In this document: positions 38,134-50,167 of the stretch, one piece after another | How positions within the stretch are numbered: position 1 is the first letter of the stretch | How the letters are laid out: each line of letters begins with the position of its first letter | Notes under the pieces: generated by a model | Seen by the model: the letters and a program-made list of their open reading frames with translations, nothing else | Database searches by the model: none | Told to the model about the DNA's origin: nothing | Position numbers and translations under genes: made by a program | DNA from: Sapria himalayana | Taxonomy: Eukaryota > Streptophyta > Magnoliopsida > Malpighiales > Rafflesiaceae | DNA: 64,000 nt | Assembly: GCA_029783825.1 (NCBI GenBank) | Contig: JAREIK010002634.1 | Coordinates: 42,872-106,871, forward strand | Reading direction: 5' to 3'

Positions 38134-41100
38134 AAGGGGTGCTCATGGGACGGGACGGGATGGAAATTACAAATCTCCAGTCCCTTCCCACACTTCTGAG
38201 ATATTTTTTTGAAGATCCATACCCATCCAATAGGTTGAAAATATCGGGATGGGACGGGATGGAGATCAGGGATTTTGGGTTGGAGAAAATGGTTCCGGGA
38301 CGGAACGGAGTTGGAACATTTTTTTCAATTTATTTTATTGAAACCGGCCAAGTTAGCTCATGTCGAAACCTTTTGTTGTACCATTTATCATTCCTTAGTT
38401 ATGTATCTTTCAAACTCAAATTGGTCCAATTTTGTTTAGTCAAATAGGCTGAATACCACAAACGAGTTCCAATACCTTGTCAAAAGCTTTGATGTGCAGA
38501 AATGAATAGAAATGTTAAATAGAATGGGACCGAGTTGTGTGCTTAATTTAGTTCTTTTTTTTTCACAAGTTGGCTTTGTTCAGGTGAGTGAAAGTTAAGC
38601 AGAATAGCAATACTATATTTTTTAAACAATTACTTAAAATCTTAATGAATAACTAAAGATGACCACAAACATTGGTAGCAGCAATTACTACTTAAGTAAT
38701 TGCTAAAATTAGGTAGCTTAATATATCAAAAATAATATAACTAATAACATCCATGATAAAAATCATTTCAAAGGTCAATCCCGGGATGGCAACAAAAATT
38801 CAAACCCAATTAATTATCTCTTCTACAACTCCTCCCTTTTCTTCCTCCACTGTAGAAGGACAACCAAAGATGAAAACGTATTAATCATGTAGACATAAAT
38901 TTCTAAGATGAAAGAGTAATAAAAAACAAAATATTACCTTATAAAATTTAATACACCAATTCCAAATTTAGTTGGCCAACTATAGTTGGAAGAATATTTG
39001 GATCTTGTGACCCCTCTGAAAATTGTAATTGAACCATATTTTTATTAAATTGAATGAATAAAATAAGTAAAAGTTAAATTAAAATATACAAGATTTGTAT
39101 ACTAACCTAATTCATTATCATCAAGGTCTTGAACTAATTCTTCAATTTCAATAGGTTTGTTTGAGCTTCTCAACCAATCTTGTAGACATATGAGAATTAC
39201 AGTTGTAATAGGTGTTAAAGAACTCCTAAATTTATCTAAAGTTCTCCCCCCAGTGCTAAATGTAGATTCATAGGCCACAGTAGATGCTTGGATAGAAAAT
39301 ACATTCCTTGCTACATTTTCCAAAAAAGGATACCTAACCTCATTTACCTTCCACCAGTTTAGAAGATCAAAATCACTTCTGTTTTTTTTCAAGTTTGTCC
39401 TCCAAATACCTATCCAACTCTTCCAAAGTTGGAACTTCTTGTTCTTTCTCCAATTCAACAAAAAAAAATAATCAACATAAGTATCATTACAATCAAAGAA
39501 ATCATCATTTTTTTTCGACACAGTAGAAGAGAAATCAACTTCTTTTTATTCATCTTCATTTAAATCTTTATAATCATCCATCATCTCATTTAAAGCATTT
39601 ATAACCTTTTTCACCATATTTTTAGCCAATTCCTCTCATTAATGCTAAGTGTACATAACCTTGAGATATTTGAGCTTATATCTAGGATCCAACACTACTG
39701 CTACAAAAAGCATAATATTTGTTGATTGAAGAGAACCCCAATATTTGTTGAATTTATGCCTCATTTTCATACCCATTTCAGACACCATTGTATCTCTATT
39801 ATTTTCACAAAGCTCAATTTTTTTCAAAATTCGAATAATCTGATGAAAATAAACACTAGAGGAATAATATTATGCGCCAGAAAATTTACAAGTTACCTCA
39901 TAAAAAGTTTTCAAGAAATGAGCCGAAATTTTGGCATTTGTTCAGTCTTTCTCAGATGGAACGTTTGAACCAAACTCCTTCAAAAACCTTTTGTCTTTGT
40001 CCTCCAACTTATTAAAATTCTTTTTGATATTTTATATCAATTTGTAGCATCAAATAAGTTGAATTCCATCTTGTAGGACAATCTAATTGTAATGAAGATC
40101 CATATATCAAGTTTGATTCTTCAACACATAACTTAAACATATCTAATCTTTTATGACTGCTCCTCACATATTTCGCCACACCTCTAATTTTTTGAATATC
40201 ACCCTCAACTACTGCAATGCCATCTCTGACAATTAAGTTTAGGATATGAGCACAACATCTCATATGAAAATGCTTGCCTCTCAAGGGTACAACACTTTTC
40301 TTCACAAGCCTTTTTTTTCAATTGTTCAACTGCAACATCATTATTTGATGCATTGTCAACAGTAATGCACATCAACTTTCACAAACCCCATTCATTCATG
40401 CAAAACTCAATAGCATTTCTAATATTAACTCCAGAATGACTTTTAATTACACAAAAGTTCAAAATCGTTTTATGCATATTCCATTCAGAATCAATGAAAT
40501 GAACAGTCAAACATATATAAGACAAATTTTGAATGCTAGTCCAAGTGTCGGTAGTCAATGAAACTCTACAACAATGAGATGATATACTATCAAATAATTT
40601 CTTCTTTTCCTTCACAAACAATGAAAAACAATCCCTCAGTGTGGAGTGCCTAGATGAAATTTTAAATTGAGGCACACTAACTTCACAAAACTTCTTAAAC
40701 TCATCCCTCTCAACAAAACAAAAAGGCAATTCATCTTTTATGATCATTTTCACCAAAGCCTCCCTAACTAGTTGTTGATCAAATTTCCAACAAGTTAATT
40801 TGTTATTCTCTGACCTAGTACCTTTAGTGAAACTCAACAAAGATTGTGACTTGTCTTTACCTTTGTGAGCTTCTATTATTCTTTTTTGGGTGGAAATTTT
40901 CTACGAGTCTCTCTCGAGTATTTTTATAAACCCGAAGTACCTTGATCACTTTTTGCCAAATATTTTTTCCTACACCATATACAAGCTTCCCTACCAGTTT
41001 CATTTCCCTCTAAATCAACTAATATCTCATAAGTTTCCCAAACAGCAGACTTATACTTTTTATGAGCTTGAGGTTCAGATGTACCTTGACTTTCTTTTAG

Positions 41101-41835
41101 AATTGGAATTGAAGAACCTACCGTAACAAAAGGTGGGTTCGTGAAAGGATGATGATTGGATTTACCAGTACTTTGACATTTGAGATGTGATCATCTTCAA
41201 TTTATTGTATTTTTTGTTTACAGCTGGATTGTGTCATCTGCATTGCCATTAATTAATTTGATATGTTAAGCATAAATACATATAAATATTTCAAACAAGC
41301 AAGCTCTACAAAACTGACTATAACACATTCAGCCCACTCATTCGGCCCAACCACAACACCATAACTAATACTCAACAAAACTAACCGAGACACATGATAA
41401 TAATAATTAATTACTCAATTCTCGTCAAAAAAAAAACAAAAAGGCTGGTGGCATCTGAGACACGGTGGAGGCAACTAGAAGTGCGACAAACAAGGGCTGG
41501 ACCTAACTGAACATGGCTAAAACAGCGTGAGGTGGCCTGGAACTCATCGGAACAGCAATTGGTGCATCGGAATTGGATGGGCAGTAGCAGAATTGGTGGA
41601 ATCTTCATGTTATATATATATATATATATATATTCCTGGTTCTAGAATTGGTTTTTTAGGATGGGATGGTTCTCGGGATGGATATTGCATAAGATCCACA
41701 ACCGTCCGAAAAGAAAAAATACGTGACAGAACGGGACGGGAAAAGTCAAAGTTAATGGATTTTTCTCAGTCCTGATTCTTTCGGGACAAGACTTCGGGTC
41801 GGGTCATGAATATCCGAGTCCCGTGAGCAGCCCTA
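38134..41835 (-). mobile_element. hAT transposon, family 1, copy C (inactive)
   Basis: Reverse-oriented copy with ends AAGGGGTGCTCATGGGAC at 38134 and GAGCAGCCCTA at 41835. The 8-bp flank CTAAATAC (38126-38133) pairs with CTAAATGC, now found at 45998-46005 because hAT family 2 inserted at the boundary. This is the same duplication as copy D and, on the opposite strand, copy A. It carries a (TA)n tract (about 41612-41634) and the same subterminal GGGACGG words. The seven-base remnant 45991-45997 is the duplicated end of this element. Confidence 0.9.
39102..41237 (-). pseudogene. hAT transposase pseudogene (RICESLEEPER-like), copy C
   Basis: Broken transposase read leftwards from an ATG at 41237. 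The BED region has VWETYEILVD and CIWCRKKYLAKSDQGTSGL, but the histidine pair expected in the second half of the finger is absent. The segment 40379-40840 runs unbroken through the TTDTWTSIQNLSYICLTVHF motif. RCCAHILNLIVRDGIAVV and LDCPTRWNSTYLML follow at 40012-40305, then VVLDPRYKLKYLKV near 39680. The best-preserved dimerisation domain of the family lies at 39102-39521: FDLLNWWKVNEVRYPFLENV and YESTFSTGGRTLDKFRSSL are recognisable. It shares the stops of copy A after CMNEWGL, after KYQKEF and in place of the tryptophan of a D-W-T-N word. It has no full reading frame. Confidence 0.85.
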
Positions 41836-42083
41836 CTAGAGATGACAAATGTGTCCGTATCCGTGGATTTCCGACCCAATCCGATCCGGTCAAACAGTAG
41901 AAAAATCCGTTGGCTGGATAATGGATATGGATATGGATATGGATAAAATCCGATTTTTTTGAATGGATATGGATTAGATATGGATTTAGGCATATCCAAT
42001 CCGAAACCCGTATCCGATCTGACCCGAACGTGCGGATATCTGATATGATCCAATTATATCCGATATGTTCTACCAGATATAAT

Positions 42084-42107
42084 ACACAGACACACACACA
42101 CACACAG

Positions 42108-42140
<33 letters not shown>

Positions 42141-42143
42141 ATA
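42084..42143 (+). repeat. CA/TA compound microsatellite
   Basis: A run of CA dinucleotides interrupted by single G substitutions, passing into TA dinucleotides, in the 5' untranslated part of hAT family 2. The reading frames across it are artefacts of the repeat. Confidence 0.9.
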
Positions 42144-42846
42144 TAGTCCATATAATGAGAATTTTTAGATTCGTCTTGCGAATTATGAGACAATCTCGGA
42201 TGACGAAATGGATTTCGCCGTTAGATTCGTCTTGCGAAATCTAGTGACAGAAAAATTTCGTTGAATTCTGAGACAATCAGAATATTTTACGAATTTTTAG
42301 GTGACGAGTATAGAGTAAAACCTGATAATGAGATTTTAGAAAAATCTCAAAATTTTCAAATATTTAAAGAATATCCATTTAAGTTAAATGCAATTGAAAC
42401 TAGAATAAAATGATGTGTTTTGAAGCTGAAATAGACTAAAATAGACAAAGTGGGACACATGGGTCCCACATTGAAAAAAAATAAAAAAAAATACAAATCA
42501 AGCAAGTAGTGGAGTTACTGGAGTAGGAGGCGCACACTAGAGGAGAAACGATTTCTAATTTTTTTTTATTTTTTTTTCTCTTTAATTTTTGAGTTTTGGA
42601 CCGTCGGAATTTATTGGGAAAAGAACGAAAGTTGCTGTATACTACGAGGGCTACGCATAGATACCAAAAGCATAAAATTTGGCCGTGAATTCAGGTAAAA
42701 ATCCATAAATTTCTAATTTTTAGTTTTTTTCAGATTTACGTCATTTTAAAGGTCAAAATATTTATGACCAAGAGTTAAAGTTACTCTACGCAATGCGAGC
42801 TACGCGTGAGTACCGAAATCATGGGATTTCACCGGTTTTTCACTTA

Positions 42847-43157
42847 AATAGTGAATAGTGAATCGGAATAGTGAATAGTGAATCAGAATAGTGAATCCGG
42901 AATAGTGAATCAGAATAGTAAATTCAAAATAGTGAATAGTGAATTCGGAATAGTAAATAGTAAATCAGAATAGTGAATAGTAAATCAGAATAGTTAATCC
43001 GGAATAGTAAATAATGAATCAGAATTGTAAATTCAGAATAAAGAATAGTAAATTCAGAATAGTGAATCAGAATAGTAATTCAGAATAGTGAATAGTGAAT
43101 TCGTAATAGTATATAGTAAATCAAAATAGTGAATTTGGAATAGTGAATAGTAAATAG
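42847..43157 (+). repeat. Minisatellite of GTGAATA-type units
   Basis: About 310 bp built from short variants of TAGTGAAT, TAGTAAAT and CAGAATAG in irregular alternation (units of about 7 and 13-15 bp). It lies between the 5' end and the transposase gene of hAT family 2. Unit order is imperfect, suggesting slippage growth followed by mutation. Confidence 0.8.
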
Positions 43158-43363
43158 TTGTGGGTTTAATTAGGTTATATTTGACAAATTTGATATGTTT
43201 ACCTACATTTTGCATGAACCACTATACTAGTTCTAGGATTAAAGATATAGATTAATTTAATGATCATTTATGTGACTATAATTTTTTTTTTATTTTGAGC
43301 AATACAACTTATTTAGAATAACATGCACTAAGGCATCTAAGTTAATTGTGAATTTAACTCAGG

Positions 43364-45609
43364 TGGACTCTCCACTCAATCAGTACCAGTTAATTGTGAA
43401 TTTAAACAAGGAAAAGATGGTAAGACTTTCAGAAGTCCTATGTGGAAACACTTTATTCATCTGGTTGTTAATAATGAAGAGAAGGCCCAATGCAATTATT
43501 GTAAAAAGCTTTTTGTGGGTAAATCATCCTATGGTGCGTCACATTTGAAGTAATATTTTGATAGGTGTCCTAGTAGAAAATCAGCTGGGGGTGACATAAG
43601 CCAAATGATTTTGAAAACTGATTCGAAAGGAAATGTTAATTCTGGACCTTCTGGTGCATTTAATGAAAAACAGGGAATAGAGAAATTAGCAAAGATGATT
43701 ATTCTCCATGACTATCCTCTTTCGATGGTGGAGCATAGAGGATTTAGAGATTTCACAACTACAATTCAATCTCTTTTCAAGTGTCCTTGCCGTAATACTG
43801 TGAAGAAGCATATATTGAACATTTACGGGGCAGAGAGGGATAAAGTCATGAAGTTGATTGAGAATAATGATAGTAGAGTTGCTATTACAATGGACATGTG
43901 GACTTCTAGTAACCAAAAAAGGGGTTTCATGCCTGTTAGAACCCATTTCATTGATAAATCTTGGACATTATATAGTCTAATCCTGAGGTATAACAAATTA
44001 ACATGTTCTTTCTTAAATTAAGTATATATATATTTTTATTCATTATTTACTTTATTGATAATTTTGTTATTTTTTCAGGTTTATTTATGTCCCTTGCCCT
44101 CATACAAGTGATGTGCTAACAGAGGTGTTGATAGATGCTATGCTGGGGTGGAATGTGGACTCAAGGATATCCGCTATTACATTGGATAATTGCTCTACTA
44201 ATGATAGCATGATTGGTAAGATAAAAGAAAATTGAGTGTTGATTGCTTATTGAATGACGGGTCTTTACTTCATATGATTGGTTTAGATGTGATCAAGCAT
44301 GCCATTGATAATGTCAGGGACAGTGTAGTTTTTTGGACAGCATCTCCAAAAAGAATAGAAAGGTTTGAGGATGTTTGTAGAGAAATGAAAGTTCCTTGTA
44401 CTAGAAGATTGGGTTTGGATTGTCCAACAAGGTGGAACTCCACTTATCTAATGCTTAAAACTGCTTTGGCTTATAAAAATGTGTTTCCTAGACTTAAGTT
44501 GTTTGAGTCACACTATGTGCTTGTGCCTAGTGAAGCAGAATGGGAGACTGCAAAGGATGGTTGTGATAGGTTGGAGTTGTTCTATAATGTCACTGAGTTA
44601 TTTTCTGGGACAAGATATCCCACGGCCAATATGTTTTTTCCTGTGATTTGCAGAATTAAAATGACATTGAATGAATGGCTCATATCCTCCAATGTAGTAA
44701 TTAGTACAATGGCAAAGAGTATGGTTGCAAAATTTGATGCATATTGGAATGTGATCCATAAATTGATGGGTGTTGCTGTAGTATTGGACCCTAGGTATAA
44801 GATGACTTTGCTATACTTTTACTTTCCTTTGGTTTATCCAAATGACTTTAGTAAATAAATTAGCAACATTCAACGACTTTGTTATGAGTTGATGGAGGAA
44901 TATTATACTAGAATGTATAAAGGGACTAATACAGAATCTGCAGTACATGGAACGGTCACTTCAACTTCAAAAGAGAGTTCAATAACTATCGATAGTGATT
45001 ATCAATTGTTTGTGAAAAGGATGAAGACTAATAAAACTAATAGTTTCAGAACTGAATTGGACCATTACTTGGAGGAAGATGTTTTGCCTGAAAATTCTCA
45101 GTTTGATATTTTATTATGGTGGAAGTTGAATGGGGTAAAGTATTCTATCTTGCAAACTATTGCAAGAGACATATTAGCAATTCTAGTATCTACTGTTGCT
45201 TCATAGTCTGCATTCAGTTCTAGTGTGAGATTAGTTAGCCCTCATCGTAATCATCTTAATCCGAAGATGATAGAAGCATTGATGTGTGCTCAAAGTTGGT
45301 TGTGGAGTGAAGTGACAAAACATGATGGTAAATTTATTTCATTGATCATTTATTTTTTATATACCTATAATTTCATAATATTTGTAAAATTTTAATATTA
45401 TTTTTCTTTTTATATTTTTTTTTTCTAGTTGGAGATGACTTGTTCGTTTCAGATGGTTATGCATCAATTTATGAAGAAGATATTCACGTGGATGATGAAG
45501 GTATTAAATTTTATAACTAATAAATTTTAATTCATATTGAAATTTAAGTATTCAAATATTAAGTTGTTTTTTTATAATTGTAGGATTCGAGATTACACAT
45601 GATCGATGA
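43364..45609 (+). pseudogene. hAT transposase gene, family 2, with introns and a few lesions
   Basis: BED-finger transposase. The finger is at about 43434-43570: WKHF, CNYCKKLF, then SHLK with a TAA and a final C. The body continues in the same frame through 43605-43987, including ITMDMWTSSNQKRGFMPV. Introns with GT...AG ends fit at 43988-44078, 45328-45428 and 45501-45583. Exon 2 has SAITLDNCSTND and then a shift near 44225. The next part (44232-44858) joins LLHM directly to GLDVIK, lacking about 12 residues of the RC-AHILNLI motif present in family 1. LDCPTRWNSTYLML and VVLDPRYKM are intact. The dimerisation domain follows from about 45061 (FDILLWWKLNGVKY, then a stop in place of the expected E before SAFS). 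The last exon ends at TGA 45607. A handful of lesions, so recently active but now inactive. Confidence 0.85.
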
Positions 45610-45998
45610 CAACATTTTTATAAACTTTTATGAAGATGAAGTCTATCAAACCTTGTTGAAACTTTGTTTAAGATGTTAAACATTTTGAATTTGTCACATG
45701 ATACAAATATTTTGATTTGTGATGTTTTATTAACATTAGACTTTGGTTTATATTCCTAAATTTATAAATCATGAAATTATAACTGGTGTCATAGGTTAGC
45801 AAAATACGTCTTAATATCGCATGGATAAATCTGATATCCGTGGAGAATATCCGAAATCTGATGGATAGGAATGGATTTAAATTTTTTTTATCCGTAGTAT
45901 GTGGATATGGATATGAATATATTATTTTTATTTAGGATCGGATATGGATTTTGAAAAATCAGATCCAAATCCGATGCGATGCCATCCCTAAGCCCTAC

Positions 45999-48354
45999 TA
46001 AATGCATATAAAGTTAAATCAGTAAACTCCTAAACCCCATAATGCCTAAATACATAAACCATTAAACCACTAAATACAACTTAATAATTAATCAATCTAT
46101 TTTTTATTGCTATTTATGATATTTTTAAATATTCATTTTAATTATTTATTAGTGTATTTATTTAGAAATATTTATTCCAAAATAAATTATGAGTGGGAAA
46201 AATATAATTTAAATAATATATTATTTCTCTAATAGAAATATATGCTTATAAAAGATGTATAAATTTAAAAATAAAAATTATTATCAAGTAATATAAGTTA
46301 CTTTAATTTTGAATCAATTAGGGTTTTGTAAATATTTTTTAATTAATATCTATCTTAATATTAAGAGTTTATTAATTTAATTTTTGATCATTAAAATAAT
46401 TTTATCTATCAATTAAATTATTTATATTAAATTTATATCATATATAAATAAATATATTATTATAAAAAAATATTGTATTAAAATTTCAAAAAAAATTAAA
46501 TATTATTATATTTTCAAATGTTATAACCTATGAAAATGATAAAAAATTATAGAATTTTTTTTGTTATTTTATTCTTTTAAATAAAATCTATAAACCACTA
46601 AATGTGTAAAATCTTAAATCACTAAACATTTAACCGACAAAATCTCTAATTACTTAAACCATTAAACTGGTAAACATTAATAATAATTCATAAATCTCAT
46701 TTTAATTTGTATTTAGTATAATTTTAAATTTTTATTTTAATTATTTATCAGTTTATTTTTATAGAAATATTAATTACAAAATAAATTATTAGTGTAACAG
46801 ATCTAATTTAAATTAAAATAGTATCCCTAAATAATAAATTAAAAATCTCATTTTTTTCATTATAATTTTAAATATTCATTTTAATAATTTATTTGTTTAT
46901 TTATATACAAATATTAATTACAAAATAAATTGAGCTAGACAAAAATAATTTATATAAATTATTTTTCATCAAAAAATTATAGATAAACATTTTAAAAGAA
47001 AAAAAATTTTCAAAACAAAAAATTATTATTTAGTAATATATTTTGCTTTGCTTCTTAATCATTTTAGGTTTTGTAATTATATTTTAATTGATATCTATCT
47101 TATTAATAATAGATTATTAATTTATTTTTTGATCATTATTGGAATATTTATCAATAAAATTGTTTATATTTAATTTACATGATATATAATTATAAAGATT
47201 ATTATAACTAAATATTATATTTACATTTGAAACTAATTTAAAAATTATTATATTTATAAAGGTTATCATCTTTGAAAATGAGATAAAATCACAAAAATAA
47301 ATTTTTTGCCATTTTATTGTTTATATAAAACCTATAAACTACTAAATGCCTAAATGCTTAAATCATTAAACTCCTAAACCCCAAAACTCTAAAATACCTA
47401 AACATTTAAACCATTTTTAAAGGTTTAAGTATTTATAAATAATATATAAATATCCATCAATAAATAATAGTTTATTAATTTATTTTTTGATCATTATTAT
47501 ATTTATATTTATATTTAGTTTGTTAATATCTATCAATAAAATTGTTTATTTTTAATTTACATGATATATAATTATTAAGATTATTATAACTAAATATTGT
47601 ATTAACATTTGAAAAATATTTAAAAATTTTTATATTTATAAAGGTTATAACCTTCAAAATAGATAAAAAATTGGAAAAATAATTTTTTTGTTATTTCATT
47701 ATTTAAATAAAACATATAAACTACTAAATGCCTAAACACTTAAATCACTAAACTTCTAAACTCCTAAATAGTTAAACCATTTAACTGGTATACCCTAAAT
47801 AATTAACCATAAATCTCATTTTTATTTGTATTCATTATAATTTTAATATTCATTTTAATTATTTATTAGTTTATTTTTATAGAAATATTAATTGTAAAAT
47901 AAAATTATGAATGAGAAAAATATAATTTAAATAATTTATTTTCATCAAAAAAATTTATAAGCTTATAAAAAGAATCAAAAATTTAAAAATAAAAAATTAT
48001 TATTTAGTAATTTATTTTACTTTGATTTTGAATCGTTTTAAGTTTTGCGAATATATTTTAATTAATATTTATCTTATTAATAATAGTTTATTAATCTATT
48101 TTATGATCAGTATTATAATATCGATCAATAAAATTATTTATATTGAATTTACATGATATTTAATTTTTATGATTATTATAATTAAATATTGTATTACCAT
48201 TTGAAAAAAAATTAAAAATTATAATATTTTCAATTGATATAACCTTGAAAATGAGAAAAAATCATAATAAAAGTTTTTTGTTATTTAATTATTTAAATAA
48301 AACCAATAACCCAAAAAATACCTTAATACTTAAATTACAAAACTCCTATACCCT
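45999..48354 (+). repeat. AT-rich satellite array III, distal part (forward)
   Basis: About 2.35 kb joining hAT C to arm-spacer copy 2, with heads near 46590, 47320, 47705 and 48290. It is nearly the same as 60146-62496 and the inverse of 10928-13281, in length and in order of monomer variants. It includes the short 385-bp monomer and the AAAGGTTTAAGTATTTATAA word near 47420. Confidence 0.9.
47712..47790 (+). repeat. Phased octamer head of a satellite monomer (clear example)
   Basis: Nine or ten successive 8-bp units, nearly all ending in TAA or TTA at the same phase (for example ATGCCTAA, ACACTTAA, ATCACTAA). The same 8-bp phase is seen in the heads near 7661, 46600 and 53865, although the units differ in sequence. 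Confidence 0.7.
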
Positions 48355-50167
48355 GATACTACTGCACCACACACACATAGCGATGGACCACAGTACACAT
48401 GTGCACATATTCTTGTCCATTTTGGTGTAGCATTTAGAGGGGCCAACAAGTCCTAGAAGAAGCCAGAAGTATGAGCCACCAGCTTGTAGAGGGCCCCACT
48501 AGCTAGCTGGGATGATAACATTCAGACAACTGACGAGACCGAGCAAAGTGGTCAGGAGAAAACCCAGGAGTAGCTAGGAATGTGTCCCCCTAGCCCTATC
48601 AGAGAGCATAGAGGGCCACCCAACCGTTGCCCAATAGGAGTAGTGTGTAATCCATGATTAATTAGAGAGCTGAAAAAATCCAAAGCATCACCAAGCAGGG
48701 CCAGTAAGCAATGGAGTCCAGACCAGCCACATGGGAGCGAAAGATTCAAACATGTAGTTTATGTTTGTAGTCTTATTAGTATTTTGGACTTTGTATGCAC
48801 CATGTACTTGTAGAGACAGATCATGACATACTCACACACACAATCTTTTCTGTTCTCTATGTACCATGCAATCAGGGTAACTGGACCCATGAGTATCTCT
48901 AAGTGGGGTCCACTAATGCTTTTTGTAAGTTGTGTGCCTAAATGATAAATAAAGTGTGTATTTTCCAAAAAAAAAACAAAAAAAAATCATAAACACTAAA
49001 CTTTAAATCCTAAACCTTAAACCATAAACTATAACCCTAATTCATAAACCCTAAATCCTAAATCTCATGTTTTGCACTTTTATAATCAAATGAATAATTG
49101 TTAAATTTAAATTGAAATTCACAACTTTTAGGAATGTCACAGATTTATCTTTTTGTATATGTAACAAAAAGTCATGACTCAAGGGGTAAGTTATGGATTC
49201 AGTCTCTTTCTTGCTTTAGATTATTGTAGCATTAGCAATGGTCATGATTATATATTTTGTCTCTAGAACACAAAATCATATCGATGAGAATATGCCATAA
49301 CTTGTGTCTCTCTGTTGAACATATTGTTATGGCACTAAGAATGATCATGAATACATATTTAATCACTATAATACTGGGTCACAGTATTGGATATGACCAT
49401 AGCTTGTGCATTTTATCTTTATATTGCAAAGTCATTGCACTAGGAATGATTGTAACTTTGGATTTTCCTCAAGAGCAAAAGTCATGACCCTAGAAATAGT
49501 TAAAGCTCGAGAACTACGCTTTATAACTTTCTATAGCTAAAATTCTTTGGATTGTAAATATCACTATAGCTTTTTCCTTTGATTTGTGACCTCAAGTGTC
49601 AATATGCAAGACTAATATTTTGAGCAATGATTAAAACCTTTTATACTTTTGAATATGATTCATTTATGCCTTTTGGGTATTGTGAGCTTGTATACATAAC
49701 TCATTTAATATAAAAAGAAAGAAATGATACTTTTCATATCCATGGGGATATAAAAAATGGCTTAGACATGCTAATAAAATAAATTTTTTGTTCTTGATTG
49801 AAAGAGAGCCCATACTTCTTGCCCTGCTCAAACCGCCATGGGGCTAGTTTGTTCTAATAGAAATCAAGGTGGTTATTTTTTTAGAGGTGATCTATGTTTT
49901 AAAAAAATTGCTTTGAGTATGTGCATGAGAGATATTTTAGAAGAAATTACAATAATCAATATAAATAGCATCGTCAACAACTAGGTATTTCAACACATAG
50001 GGGTACAAATTTGGTTTAGTCTGTTAGTGTACATGAATCAAATTTCCTTTGATAGCCCAGTGATTCAACATCAAATATGATGAGACATAATAGAGATAAA
50101 TTAAAAGCTCATATTATTTTGGTTAGAGCTTTAGAAATCATTCTAGAGTTGAGAGAGGAACAAAATA
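48355..50167 (+). repeat. Arm-spacer element, copy 2 (single arm)
   Basis: It starts GATACTACTGCACCACAC like the other copies and follows the short-arm version without the 660-bp segment. It passes the heptamer array (48986-49065) and the spacer, including the short frame at 49257-49487. At 49603, where copy 1 switches to an inverted arm, this copy instead continues for about 560 bp of non-satellite DNA to about 50167. It therefore represents the unfused form. The extra 560 bp contain one short open stretch near 49870-49985 (begins GGYFFRGDLCFKK) that resembles no protein I recognise. Forward satellite resumes in the middle of a monomer. Confidence 0.7.
48986..49065 (+). repeat. Degenerate telomere-like heptamer array (copy 2)
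   Basis: Eleven or so 7-bp units including ACCCTAA and ACCCTAAATCCTAAAT, in the same place as in the arms of copies 1 and 3. Confidence 0.6.

Larger units (their letters stand above)
41837..45990 (+). mobile_element. hAT transposon, family 2 (nested)
   Basis: A 4154-bp element inserted exactly across the right boundary of hAT C. The ends are TAGAGATGACAAAT and, complemented, TAGGGATGGCATCG. A perfect 8-bp duplication AGCCCTAC flanks it (41829-41836 and 45991-45998). Both subterminal regions (about 41863-42063 and 45817-45985) carry many GGATATGGAT / ATATCCGTATCC words, candidate transposase-binding clusters. Inside are a CA/TA microsatellite, a GTGAATA minisatellite and a spliced transposase gene with a few lesions. 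The perfect duplication and lighter damage make it younger than the family 1 copies. Confidence 0.92.

Noticed and set aside
49870..49985. Short open stretch after the spacer of copy 2 as a retrotransposon gag fragment
   Set aside because: Only about 39 residues, with no zinc knuckle or other motif; the resemblance is not supportable.
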